Source of the DNA: Eleusine coracana subsp. coracana
Lineage: Eukaryota > Streptophyta > Magnoliopsida > Poales > Poaceae
Assembly: GCA_032690845.1 (NCBI GenBank)
Contig: CM064426.1
Coordinates: 47,349,417 to 47,413,416 of the forward strand
Reading direction: 5' to 3'
DNA: 64,000 bases
The notes beneath the pieces are model-generated. The model worked only from the letters and a program-made list of their open reading frames with translations, made no database searches and was not told where the DNA came from. Made by a program: the position numbers and the translations under genes. Below are positions 10,913-21,396 of the stretch, piece by piece. Within the stretch, counting starts at the first letter, position 1. Each line of letters starts with the position of its first letter.

Positions 10913-11674
10913 TTGATGTAAATATGGTCCGATCTTCCGAGAGGTAAGGGGATAAACTCGAATTTGGGGAACTCGGTGTCGATGACTCGGCTTGAATCAG
11001 ACACGATCCAACCCCGCAACCGTTACACCAAGCACAACTTGATTATTCCTGCAAGCAAAATCAAGAACACAAGCAAGAGAGGATAAACACGCAATCTTAA
11101 ATTGCAAATATGGATGAAGCGAATCACAAGAAAAGGTTCAAGCTCTGAACACAAAAGGATTAATCGCCATAGTGGTGTAGAACGAGAACAGGGGCCCTGG
11201 ATTACTGTAAAAGGACTTGTCGCCACAGTTACAATAATTCGATCAAGTTTCTCTCTGGAAAATTGAACTAAACAAAACTCGAAACTAAAAGACGGTGGCT
11301 ACTGAGTTTATGTAGGAAACAGGGACGTCCTAGGGTTGGGGGCGACCAGGGGGCGCCCACAACATGGGCTTAAGGCCCGACACGGTACATGGCCAAGTTG
11401 GCCCAAAATAGGTGGCACAGCACCTTGTCATGGTCACATATTATGACTCACGGCCCTTCTGGAGCTACGACCAGAACCAAAATGACGGCATCGTCGTCCC
11501 CTTTCCAACGCATCAAAGAACACCTCGTTTGGACGTCGGATGTGGGAGATATCATCAAAACCGTGAAGGGGTGTCGGCTGAATCCGAGATGAACACGGCG
11601 ACCGAGTTGCTGACGACTTGTAACTTGGGGAAGGCCATGATATGCGCGTATCCAGCATGGTGATGTCCTTATCA
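10913..11674 (-). mobile_element. N1 5' LTR (762 bp)
   Basis: It pairs with 7091-7853. On the minus strand it carries a copy of the ORF tail (11434-11658), which cannot be translated in frame with gag from this end. Confidence 0.88.
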
Positions 11675-11881
11675 CAATGGCCAGAAGTGTACCGGCCGAT
11701 ACACTAATGAAATAGATGCACAATTGAGTTCACTACATAGATTGAATTCATCAAGAGAGTATCAATAAGAATGAGAGTTACATGACCAGATCCCCGCACC
11801 AGAGAAGAGAATATGAGACTACTCGCTTATCCTCCTGCTAAGCATAGCAGAAGGGTGAGAAATAGCGCTAGAATGCGCACG

Positions 11882-11914
11882 AGCCAATCGGCACAACCGT
11901 CGCGCCGATCGGCG
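11882..11914. repeat. GATCGG motif pair 1 (element A left LTR)
   Basis: Near-palindromic motifs GCCAATCGGC and GCCGATCGGC are centred at 11887.5 and 11908.5, 21 bp apart. Confidence 0.75.
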
Positions 11915-12156
11915 TGACCTCCCTTCTGGTGGTTCTCATCGGTGTTGACCAACCGTCACCGCCAATATCCTGAAACCCTAGTTCTAACAACTGGATATCG
12001 TGATTGCTCTCTCTCTCTCTGTCTCCTTTGGCTCTTGATAGATGTCTTTCTTTTATATCTGGCGAGATTAGGTCAACTTCCACCGACTTCGACTTGTATT
12101 GGGCTGGGCCTCTGTCCTTGGACCGAATTATGCTTTTCATTGTCTTTTACCCTCCT

Positions 12157-12190
12157 GCGCCGATCGGCACAGGCCCGCGTCGATCGGCGC
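12157..12190. repeat. GATCGG motif pair 2 (element A left LTR)
   Basis: GCCGATCGGC and GTCGATCGGC are centred at 12163.5 and 12183.5, 20 bp apart. Confidence 0.75.
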
Positions 12191-12395
12191 GGCTCTGTAT
12201 CTGGCCCATCCTTGTTGCTCTTTGATTCCTTATCCATAAATGCCCTTTTTTATACCTGTTTTATGCAATTACATCCAAAACAGAACAACTACTAATATAT
12301 GTAAATATGGGGTGAATTGTTAGTCAATACCACCAAATTAAGACGTAAAACACCCCTTTTTGCTAGATAAAATGGGTAGCTAGAAACCACCAACA

Positions 12396-13616
12396 GTTCC
12401 CCCACACTCAGATCATTGGTAGTCCTCGAGCAGTACAAAATCAAATATGTAGCAAGAATCTTCACATCACCTCTCCTTCAATCAATATCAATTATCATTT
12501 TTACTTGCCCCACAAAGATTTTTTCTCACCCTCTTTCAAACCAACCGGTACTTCATACTTGAATTTAATCAAATTACCACAATACCTTTTCAAAAATGGT
12601 TTTAGTTTTCTTTACTCATCTTTAGCATTGAGTATCATGCAATTGGTCTTCTCTAAATCTCTCAAGTGTATTTCCTTCCCTCTCCTATCTAATCAATGAT
12701 TGTATATGGATCTTGGAGGGCTATATAACTAATTAAACCATAAAGTTAACCATGTCAACAATGTGCTCAATCATGCCCACTAAGAAAGGATTTTCTTGGA
12801 AAAGAAATTTTAATGATGGAAAAGAGGAACAAAGGAGATCTAAAGAAAAAGGTTTCAATGATAACAATGGCAAAGAGTAAGAGATAATCAGAAAGCTGCT
12901 TTCTTTGATAATCTTGCTGCATCTTAGGGAATAATTTTTCTCTTTGTCTCTTTTTTTCTTCTTCTTTTTTTATCTGCGCCAATCGGTTCCACAACTGCGC
13001 CGATCGACGTAGTCTATATATTTATTTTTCTTTTTTTCTTTATTCTTCTTCCTTTTTCTTCCTCTTTATTCTATTCCCAATATGATTGGCAATTTCTATC
13101 TTGCACCAGCAGCAAATGTTTTCTGAATCCTATTTTTATTGAGAATATAGGTTATATCAAGGAGGAGGAAGAAGCAAAGATGTATGGTTTTCATGATAGC
13201 AAGAATTTATATGGATAAGAATGGCTAGAAATACAAAGGTAATCCAATAGATCATCCTTTCCTAATTTGGTTGAAATCATGAGCAAAGAGTTGACAAGTT
13301 ACTTACAATTCAATTAATTCAAAAGTGTAGCTTGCTCTCATTCACTTGGCTTATGTAGGCATATTAGACCCTGCTTTTGCTTTGGCTTCGGATGAGTCAA
13401 AAGAAGTTTCCACAAATTCAAAGCTTAAAAGTTAAGTGATAACCAACTAATTCAAGTAATCAACCGATCAATCATCAAAAAGATAAGATAAATATATGGG
13501 GCACTTTCAATTTGACAATCGACACTAACATTATTAAAGACAATGCAATGATTCAAACTACATAAAGACTTTTAAAGCAACTCTCAACATCACTCATGAC
13601 TCTCTTAAGCACACTT
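12396..13616 (-). other. Element A 3' untranslated region
   Basis: This lies between the 3' LTR and the N2 insertion. It begins with the polypurine tract (minus-strand GTGTGGGGGAAC at 12396-12407). It is A/T rich, with long pyrimidine runs near 12940-13075, and I see no protein domain. It includes one GATCGG motif pair. The frame at 12767-12994 is low complexity and not supported as a gene. Confidence 0.6.
12975..13009. repeat. GATCGG motif pair 3 (element A 3' region)
   Basis: GCGCCAATCGG and GCGCCGATCGACG are centred at 12982.5 and 13003.5, 21 bp apart, in non-coding DNA. Confidence 0.7.
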
Positions 13617-14514
13617 TGATGAGAGCATCACACCTATGGATACACGCAACACTCCTCCAACTAAGATGAATGTTCATGTGCATCACCTGAATTTACAGGT
13701 GACTTCGTTTCTAATGTTTTGTTTATATGATTTTAAGAATAGATTGCTACCTAATGATTTAATTATTGTTAGGAACCATGGAGATGATGATATATCTGAG
13801 GAGGTGATTGGAGGCGTGATGGGCCAGCAAGGACGTCCAAGCCAAGGTGGAAGCCCAATCCAAAACCGATTTCGAGTCTGTTTCGGAGCCCAGGACCAGT
13901 CTGCACTAAAATGGACGCCCAGGACGTATACGGACTTGGATTTGGACGTTCTACATATGCCTGGAAACATAACGAAAGTATCTTTCCAACCCAACTGGTC
14001 CCATATCAAAATTCGTTGTGAGCCGTCAGCAATCGTCGAAACAAGTCGATGTACAGAATCTGTCCTGGTGCTGCGACACCGTAATCGGTCTTTGGGCCAT
14101 GTATCGAGTTGAGCCCACTTAGGGCTGCGTCCAGGGGGTCTTGCATGACCCTAGGGTCCTCATATACAGCCGCCGCCTCTTCATTAGGGTTTGGGTTTTG
14201 CTTAGATTATTCTGTTGATAACAGTTTTGCCGTTTGATCGGTTTGTGAGACCCCAACTTGTGAGATTCATCGTATACTTGCAAATTTGGTTGCATTCTTC
14301 TTTGTTCTTACTTGTGTTCTTGATTTGAAGGCAAGGATAAGCCTTCCCGGCGAGATCAATCGTTCTTGAATGGTTGATAACCAGAGGAGACGTTGTGCTG
14401 CGATTGCGGGGTTCAGAACGTGTCGTTCGGAAGCCGAATCGATTTATGTATCGCCTCCGCCTTAATCAAGATTATCAGAACCTATCGGAAGATCAGGAAC
14501 CCTTTTCCACATCA
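13617..14514 (+). mobile_element. N2 5' LTR (898 bp)
   Basis: It pairs with 16897-17778. A reading frame at 13636-14112 is the LTR copy of the C-terminal tail of the N2 ORF and is not a separate gene. Confidence 0.82.
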
Positions 14515-14516
14515 AG

Positions 14517-14529
14517 TGGTAATCAGAGC
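14517..14529 (+). other. N2 primer binding site
   Basis: TGGTAATCAGAGC begins two bases after the LTR end. It is a variant of the initiator tRNA-Met type site. Confidence 0.6.
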
Positions 14530-15376
14530 TTCAGGTACACCATTAGGTTCACCCTTATCTCTGTTATTTTGTTCAGTCCTAAACTCTAGAAAACTACCCT
14601 ACAAAAATATTTGTTCGTCGTGTTTCCGCTGTCCTATATCCCCCTTGTGCTATGCAGTTTTCAGTTTAGTTTGCTTCTCTGAATTTTAGTCCCTATAAGG
14701 TCATTGTATTGCTGGTCTAGTGCTTGTTCTTTGGTCTTGTTTGAGTGGTGCATGTCCTTGTTCATAGAGAATCAAGAGAAAAAAAAATTCAGTTTGTTGC
14801 ACACATTGAGAGTTTTGGAATAATATATTATCTATCTCTATGACTATCATATTCAGATCATAATATTGCCTATGCTAGAATATATTTTCCTTTTTCTTTC
14901 TAGTACTAATACCTTGCTGCAGTTCTGATTCACAAGAAAAGAAAAGAAAAAGGCAAAAGTGCACAAGAGGAAAAAACCGCACAAAAAAGAGAAGTAGAAA
15001 AAGGCAAAGATAAAAATTCAGAATTGCTTGCAGCCTTTGCATTCTTTGTTAAGTCATTCACTTGCTTGCTTGAACTAGGTCTGAGACAAGTTTAGGCCGG
15101 TGATATAGACTAGCTTGGGACTATTATTCAGTTTTGCAATTTATGAATTGAGATCTTGCTAATCCTTGCTACCTAATATTGCCTATCCAAGCTCCATATA
15201 TATCCTTCTGAACAGGCACAAATTTTTGACTCTCGCAATTGTCAGTTCACAGTCTCCAAGGTATCCTTTGCTTGCTGTAATTAAGAACTTTGTAAGGGCT
15301 TGGTGAGATGCTTCCATTTTCTTGTTGAGAGTTTCCATCGTTATTACATAGTAGTGATAGGAAAATATACTCTTGT
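14530..15376 (+). other. N2 leader
   Basis: Non-coding DNA between the primer site and the ORF. It has an A-rich stretch at 14930-15020. No gag domain is found, so gag has been lost or never existed in this element. Confidence 0.5.
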
Positions 15377-17152
15377 GTGTTTTCTTGTTTGCTACTAACA
15401 ATGACAGGTTCCAATACTCATGGGAATGAATTGATGGCATCTCATGATGATAAGAGTGTTGTAGCAAAACGAGTGTTCAGTTCTCAAATGGAGAAGGTAG
15501 AGCAAAATCAATTGAACAATTTATTCCAGACTCACTTTGTTGTGAAGGATCGACGTTGTCGTGTCATCATTGATGGAGAGAGTAGCCACAACATTGCAAG
15601 CTTGGAGTTGGTCGAGAAGCTTGGCTTGACCACACAACCACACCCATGTCCATACTACATCCAATGGGTAAATTCTTGTGGTAAGATAAAGGTAGATCAA
15701 ATTGCACACATTGAATTTTTTATTGGATCTTACAAGGATAGTGCAGAATTTGATATAGTACCTATGCAAGCATGTCGTGTGTTATTAGGTAAACCTTGGA
15801 TTTCTACAAATAATGTTTCACATAATGCCATTGCTAATAGCTACTCATTTAAATACAATGGTAGAAGGGTTACTCTTAAACCTATGACTACTGCTGAAAT
15901 TTTAGAAGAGGACCAACAAAGATTTGAGAGAAGAAAGAATGAACCATTTAGGATAGAATGGGCTATTTCAAATGTTGAAACACTTCCATCAAAATCTGAA
16001 TTACTAGAGGATGAACATATTTCTTTGCCTCTTGTTGCAACTAATATATTTGAACATCTACATAAAGAAGATGATAGTGGGAAAGATAAAGAACAGGTTG
16101 TTGCTTTAGGTAAAAGCTTTCTTGATGTGATGAATTGTTCCAATAATCTTGTTGTATTGGAACCTTATGATGATGTTTCTTTGTTACAAGTTGATTTATC
16201 TATTGGTCCTTGTGATAAAGAGGAGTTGTGTGCCAATGCTTCACTTATACCTTTGCCACAACAAATGAATGAGCTTGATGCTTTTGCTTATGATTCACCT
16301 AATGGTGCTGAAATAAAACATTTGATTTTAGTTACATGTGAAAAGGATGAGCAGAAATTGTTGACTTCTCTAAACACTTTGGGTTATATTGAATTTGATG
16401 TTCTTTGTGATCTAAATGCCGTTGAGAAGAAAATCTTTTCTCAAACTGAATTTCCTTTATTGACAAGAAATAATTTTCATGCTATTGGTTATTATGATCA
16501 TAGAGGTTTGTTTATGGTGCATAGAGTTTATATTTCTTCAACATTGAAACCTCCTTGTGTTGTGCAACTCAATGAGACACTAGAAAACTGCAATAAAAAT
16601 TGTTATGTCATGTCAAGTTTTTCTACTGTTTCTAAGATCACACATTTTCTAACTTGTCATAAGAGTGAGGATGATGTTAATACTACTGGTCAATTTTTCA
16701 AAGATGTTGTTCAGTTGTGTGACATGTCTTCTACTGTAGTTTCACATTCTAATGATAATTTTTATAACGCATATAAACATGAGGTGCATCCCAAGTTTGG
16801 GAATAGTTCTATATTTCATATTTCAGATTTGAGACAAATATTCGGAGAAAGAGATGGGATCGAGTCGAGGATGACTCTAATTCAAAAGGGGGAGAATGAT
16901 GAGAACATCACACCTATGGATACATGCAACACTCCTCCAACTAAGATAAAAGTTTATGTGCATCACCTGAATTTACAGGTGACTTCGTTTCTAATGTTTT
17001 GTTTATATGATTTTGAGAATAGATTGCTACCTAATGATTTAATTATTGTTAGGAACCATGGAGATGATGATGATATAGCTGAGGAGGTGATTGGAGGCGT
17101 GATGGGCCAGCAAGGACGTCCAAGCCAAGGTGGAAGCCCAATCCAAAACTGA
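15377..17152 (+). CDS. N2 protease-like protein (591 aa)
   Basis: This single long open frame has no stop over 591 codons. Residues about 40-170 form a retropepsin-like domain: VIIDGESSHNIAS in place of the usual D-T/S-G or D-G-G-S loop, then GKIKVDQIAHIEFFIGSY, then VPMQACRVLLGKPW. The rest is acidic, with no zinc knuckle and no recognisable pol domain. The last ~85 residues, from about ENDENITPMD, are encoded in the 3' LTR. Methionine 10 (15404) is an alternative start. Whether the E in the active-site loop permits catalysis is doubtful. It is an open but probably non-functional or non-catalytic retroelement protein. Confidence 0.75.
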   Translation: MFSCLLLTMTGSNTHGNELMASHDDKSVVAKRVFSSQMEKVEQNQLNNLFQTHFVVKDRRCRVIIDGESSHNIASLELVEKLGLTTQPHPCPYYIQWVNSCGKIKVDQIAHIEFFIGSYKDSAEFDIVPMQACRVLLGKPWISTNNVSHNAIANSYSFKYNGRRVTLKPMTTAEILEEDQQRFERRKNEPFRIEWAISNVETLPSKSELLEDEHISLPLVATNIFEHLHKEDDSGKDKEQVVALGKSFLDVMNCSNNLVVLEPYDDVSLLQVDLSIGPCDKEELCANASLIPLPQQMNELDAFAYDSPNGAEIKHLILVTCEKDEQKLLTSLNTLGYIEFDVLCDLNAVEKKIFSQTEFPLLTRNNFHAIGYYDHRGLFMVHRVYISSTLKPPCVVQLNETLENCNKNCYVMSSFSTVSKITHFLTCHKSEDDVNTTGQFFKDVVQLCDMSSTVVSHSNDNFYNAYKHEVHPKFGNSSIFHISDLRQIFGERDGIESRMTLIQKGENDENITPMDTCNTPPTKIKVYVHHLNLQVTSFLMFCLYDFENRLLPNDLIIVRNHGDDDDIAEEVIGGVMGQQGRPSQGGSPIQN

Positions 17153-17778
17153 CTTCGAGTCTGTTTCGGAGCCCAGGACCAGTCTGCACTAAAACGGACG
17201 CCCAGGACGTATACGGACTCGGATTTGGACGTTCTACATATGCCTGGAAACATAACGAAAAGATATTTCCAACCCAACTGGTCCCATATCAAAATTCGTC
17301 GTGAGCCGTCGGCAATCGTCGAAACAAGTCGATGTACAGAATCTGTCCTGGTGCTGCGACACCGTAATCGGTTTTTGGGCCATGTATCGAGTTGAGCCCA
17401 CTTAGAGCTGCGTCCAGGGGTTCTTGCACGACCCTAGGGTCCTCATATACAGCCGCCACCTCTTCATTAGGGTTTGGGTTTTGCTTAGATTATTCTGTTG
17501 ATAACAGTTTCGCCATTTGATCGGTTTGTGAGACCCCAACTTGTGAGATTCATCGTATAGTTGCAAATTTGGTTGCATTCTTCTTTGTTCTTGCTTGTGT
17601 TCTTGATTTGCAGGCAAGGATAAGCCTTCTCGGTGAGGTCAATCGTTCTTGAACGGTTGTGCTGCGATTGCGGGGTTCAGAACGTGTCGTTCGGAAGACG
17701 GATCGATTTGTGTATCACCTCCGCCTTAATCAAGATTATCAGAACCTATCAGAAGATCAGGAACCCTTTTCCACATCA
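16897..17778 (+). mobile_element. N2 3' LTR (882 bp)
   Basis: It follows the purine tract AAAAGGGGGAGAA (about 16883-16896). It is close to the left LTR apart from the 16-bp gap. It ends CCACATCA and abuts the aORF of element A. Confidence 0.82.
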
Positions 17779-18483
17779 GATCTTCTGCCAATTGGAGTTC
17801 AACCTTATGTTGAAGATCTTTAGCACAAAAGAGACACTTGCAACCTTTGATGCGACTATCCTATGAATCTTGTTTTCTTGAAAACCCTCCCAATCGGTAA
17901 GAACCCTGGGAGAGGCTTCATCTTGTCTAGCTTGAAGATCCTTTTCCGCATCCAACTGGTACATGGCTTCTTCGGCTTCCTTGTGCAGCTGGAGTTCATA
18001 CTTGGCAGCAATATCATGTTCGCTATAAAGCCGGCACTTATGGATTGTGAGAGCGCTCTCTTCATCTAGTTCCTCTTTCTCTTGCTTAGTCAATAATCTT
18101 TCAAAAGACAAGAAATCTTTATATGACAAAGGCTTAGCAAGATCAACAAGACCTTCCATGGTGTACCTTTGAGAAACAGCCTCACTTCCAATAGGTCCTA
18201 TAGATTTTCCTTTGCGCAACAAAACTCTCCTCATAATCTGCCGAAGTTCATTATCCATCTTTACCTTGTCGGCGTTCTATGCGTCAGCTTCACTTTCCTT
18301 CATGAACTTCTTCCTCAGATCTGACCAGACCACTGGATCATCTCGTGTTGGCGTCAATACTTTGTCAACTTCGTCCTAGGGCCAAATTTTTGAAAGTTGC
18401 AGAAATTCATCGCCGAGCCGATCGGCTCCACTGTCAGGCCGATCGGCGCCGCCTTGATTGCTTCCCGACGCGCCACCTTCCAT
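17779..18483 (-). pseudogene. Element A extra ORF downstream of integrase, broken
   Basis: On the minus strand an ATG at 18481-18483 opens a frame with two in-frame stops (after SKIWP and ESEADA), then a long clean run from 18258 through MDNELRQIMRRVLLRKGKS to a charged helical segment (KQEKEELDEESA, then LQLHKEAEEAMYQLDAEKDL). N2 cuts the frame at 17778, so the C-terminus is lost. I do not recognise the family. It has no transmembrane segment in the visible part, so it does not look like an env protein. Its place after integrase is where Athila elements carry an extra gene. A GATCGG motif pair falls in its N-terminal codons. Confidence 0.6.
18414..18450. repeat. GATCGG motif pair 4 (inside aORF)
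   Basis: GCCGATCGGC copies are centred at 18421.5 and 18442.5, 21 bp apart. In the aORF frame they read GADR and GADR, separated by PDS. Confidence 0.75.
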
Positions 18484-18751
18484 AGCTTCTGCCTTTAGGG
18501 CTTTGTTCTGGTGAGTATGTAATGCGAGTTGATCCGTGGGGTTGCTCCGCTCTCATATTTATATCCCTTGATTTCCAATTGAACTAGGATTCTATCTCTT
18601 ATTTACGGAATTCAACTGTCTTAACAAGGCATGGTCCAAAACTGACTTAAAAACCAAAAAGACACTGCCGCGTCGATCGGTGCAGGGCTGCGCCGATCGG
18701 CATGGTACACTATTTTTACCCAATCAAAACAACAACAAAAAATCATGAAAA
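18484..18751 (-). other. Element A spacer between integrase and aORF
   Basis: It is non-coding on both strands as far as I can see. It contains GATCGG motif pair 5. Confidence 0.5.
18669..18703. repeat. GATCGG motif pair 5 (element A spacer)
   Basis: GTCGATCGGTGC and GCGCCGATCGGC are centred at 18676.5 and 18696.5, 20 bp apart. Confidence 0.72.
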
Positions 18752-19942
18752 TCAAAAACATATATAGGGCTTTTGTTTTACTTTGTTAAGCTCGACCACA
18801 TAGGGCACTAAGCAGTACACATCAAAAGATTTTAATTCAAAAGTGTCAGGTTCTATATATACCTTTAGACGTAGTCCATTCACCGTGTACTTGTTCCTTT
18901 TGCCATCCATTATAATCACAGCTCTCGAAGGTAACACTGTATTCACAAGATAAGGTTCTTCCCATTTACTTCGCAGTTTGCCTTTACCAAATAATCTAAA
19001 TCGCGAATTAAATAGGTGTACCCGATCTCCTTCCTTGAATTCCTTCTTCAAAAGCTTCTTATCATACCACTTCTTTGTCTTTTCCTTATATATTGTCGCA
19101 TTTTCATATGCACATAATCGCATCTCTTCCAATTTGCTTATTTGAATTTTCCTTTTCATACCAGCGGCATTGAGATCCAAATTCATTTCCTTTATAGCCC
19201 AATAAGCCTTATGTTCCCATTCCACCGGTAGGTGACATGATTTCCCATAGACGAATTGATATGGCGTCATACCAATTGGTGTCTTGAATGCCGTCCTATA
19301 TGCCCATAATGCTCCGTTAAGCTTTATAGCCCAATCTTTTCCTCCCTTCGTAACTATCTTCTACAGAATCCCCTTTAATTACTTATTTGACGTCTCTGCT
19401 TGTCCATTTGTCTGAGGATGATAAGCTGTTCCAATTATGTGTTCAACCCCAAATCTTGCTAAAAACCTAGTAAATTCTCCTCCTGTGAAATGTGATCCTC
19501 CATCTGTAATTATTATCCTTGGTATTTCATACCTTGGGAAAACTTGATCCTGAAGTATATTCCTTGATTCTCTTATAGTATTGAACTTGCATGCCATTGC
19601 TTCAACCCACTTGGAAACATAATCAACGGCAACCAATATATATTCGCAACCATGAGAATTCACAAATGGTCCCATAAAATCCACACCCCATACATCAAAG
19701 ATATCAACTTGAAGATTGTATTTCAGAGGCATTGCATTCCTACTGTTAACATTTCCTATTCATTGGCATTTAGCACATGTTGCAGCATACCTTTTTGCAT
19801 CTTCATGCATAGTAGGCCAATAGAATCCACTCGCCCATACTTTCGCCTGTGTTCTGAAATAGCCGTAATGTCCCCCATAATCCGAAGAATGACATTTTGA
19901 CAAAATGCTCGCTCTTTCTTCTCTGGGTACACATCTTCTCAC
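18752..19942 (-). pseudogene. Element A integrase (part of pol), stop codons
   Basis: Three open segments lie in the same frame. 19760-19942 holds the zinc-binding N-terminus (H/H-C/C type: the HYGYFRTQ region, then CAKCQ). 19379-19732 holds the catalytic core with D in WGVDFMGP, D in IITDGGSHF and E in NGQAETSNK. 18752-19270 holds the C-terminal domain (TPYQFVYGK, then KWYDKK, then FKEGDRVHLFNSR). The DDE triad is kept. Stops include TAA at 19379-19381 directly after SNK. Integrase inserts the cDNA in the host chromosome; this copy cannot make it. Confidence 0.9.
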
Positions 19943-21359
19943 TGCTCCATCCTAACAATACCTATACAAGTATGGGTCGGCCCATATGAATTTTCTCATT
20001 TCGCTCTTAACTCATCTCCTTGTATTCTTGTTCATCATATCATTTTGTCCCTTGAAACCTTTGATAATATCTGTCATCCAACTCTCTCTACGATCAAATG
20101 TGGCGAACAGCTGCTCTTGTTGCATTTCATCTTTTATTGGCTCAGTTGATAATGACTCAAGACGAGACAAATGATCTGCTACAGAATTTTCCACTCCTTT
20201 CTTATCTCTTATTTCATCGTCCATAATGAATTATGTATCTTGCTTCAACAATTCTGTCAAGGGTTTAGCAATCCTTGAATAATCCTTAACAAATCTGCGA
20301 TAGAAGTTGGCATGTCCAAGAAAACTCCTCAAAGTTGTAAGATCAGTAGGGGGAGGCAATTTCTCAACTATAGATACCTTTGCCTTATCAACCTCTATCG
20401 CCCTATTCGATATGACATGACCAAGTACTATTCCTTCTGTCACCATAAAGTGACACTTCTCCCAATTAAGAACCAAGTCACATTCAACACACCTTTTCAA
20501 AACCTTCTCTAAATTCTCCAAACAACTATCAAAATCAGCACCATGTACGGAGAAGTCATCCATGAATACCTCCATAATATCTTCTATGAATTCAGCGGAT
20601 ATTGCATTCATGCATCTTTGAAATGTGGTAGGTGCGTTGCAAAGACCAAAAGGCATCCTTCTATATGCATATGTCCTGAAAGGGCAAGTAAAAGTAGTTT
20701 TCTGCTAATCTTCTGGTCTTATCGATATCTGAAAGAAACCACTATATCCATCCAAATAACAAAAGTATGTATTCTTTGCTAACCTTTCAAGCATCTCATC
20801 AATGAGCAGAAGAGGATAATGATCTTTCTTCGTCACCTTGTTCAAACTTCTGTAATCTATGCACATTCTCCATCCAGTTATAGTCCTTTGAGGAATCAAC
20901 TCATTATCCTCATTAGGCACTACTGTCAACCCTCTATTCTTGGGCACACAATGTACTGGACTAACCCATTAACTATCAGCAACAGGGTAGATCATACCAG
21001 CATTAAGCAGCTTCAAAATCTCTTTTTTGACCACTGGCTTCATTGATTCTTTCAACCTTCGCATTCCTTCAACCACTGGTTTAGTATTCTCTTCCAAGTT
21101 AATCTTGTGGGTGCAAAATGCGGGGCTGATTCCCTTGATGTCATCCAATGTGTAACCAATGGCCTTCTTATACCTTTTGAGCATAGCAAGCAACTTTTTT
21201 GTTTCTTCTTCCGTTAGAGCGTTATTCACAATAACTGGATATGTTTTATTTTTCCCTAGATATTCATAACGTAGCTCTTTTGGAAGTTCCTTCTGTTCTA
21301 CTTCTGGTGCTTCATCTGGATCTAGCTCACCTAGAGATTCAAAATAAGAATTTTCCTGG

Positions 21360-21396
21360 TTGAGCCAATCGGCGCAAGCATCACGCCGATTGGCGC
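21360..21396. repeat. GATCGG motif pair 6 (inside element A protease-RT ORF)
   Basis: GCCAATCGGC and GCCGATTGGC are centred at 21368.5 and 21389.5, 21 bp apart. They fall in a low-conservation linker of the polyprotein, read as SANRRDACADW. Confidence 0.72.

Larger units (their letters stand above)
7091..11674 (-). mobile_element. Non-autonomous gypsy element N1 (gag-protease only)
   Basis: A 4,584-bp LTR element inserted in the left LTR of element A. LTRs are 7091-7853 and 10913-11674. On the minus strand each starts TGAT(G/A)AGGACATC and ends TTTACATCA. The order from the 5' LTR (right) is primer site, about 1.1-kb leader, gag-protease ORF, polypurine tract (minus-strand AGAAGGGGAGGA at about 7854-7870), 3' LTR. 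There is no reverse transcriptase or integrase, so it depended on another element's enzymes. Confidence 0.88.
11675..12395 (-). mobile_element. Element A left LTR, inner part
   Basis: It resumes after N1 and ends CCACCAACA. It matches 23721-24433. It contains two GCCGATCGGC motif pairs (around 11884-11914 and 12157-12190). It is followed on the plus strand by GTTCCCCCACAC, the complement of the element's polypurine tract. Confidence 0.85.
13617..17778 (+). mobile_element. Non-autonomous gypsy-type element N2 (protease-like ORF only)
   Basis: LTRs are 13617-14514 and 16897-17778. Both start TGATGAGA(G/A)CATCACACC and end CCACATCA; the right copy lacks 16 bp present in the left near 14372-14390. 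A primer site follows the left LTR, and a polypurine tract precedes the right one. The only ORF is protease-like. Its LTR starts and the ORF running into the LTR mirror N1, so the two are probably relatives. No matching 5-bp duplication is seen (cactt on the left, gatct on the right), so one host edge has been lost or the element recombined. Confidence 0.8.

Noticed and set aside
13636..14112. 158-codon frame on the plus strand
   Set aside because: It is the 5' LTR copy of the C-terminal tail of the N2 ORF, not a gene.
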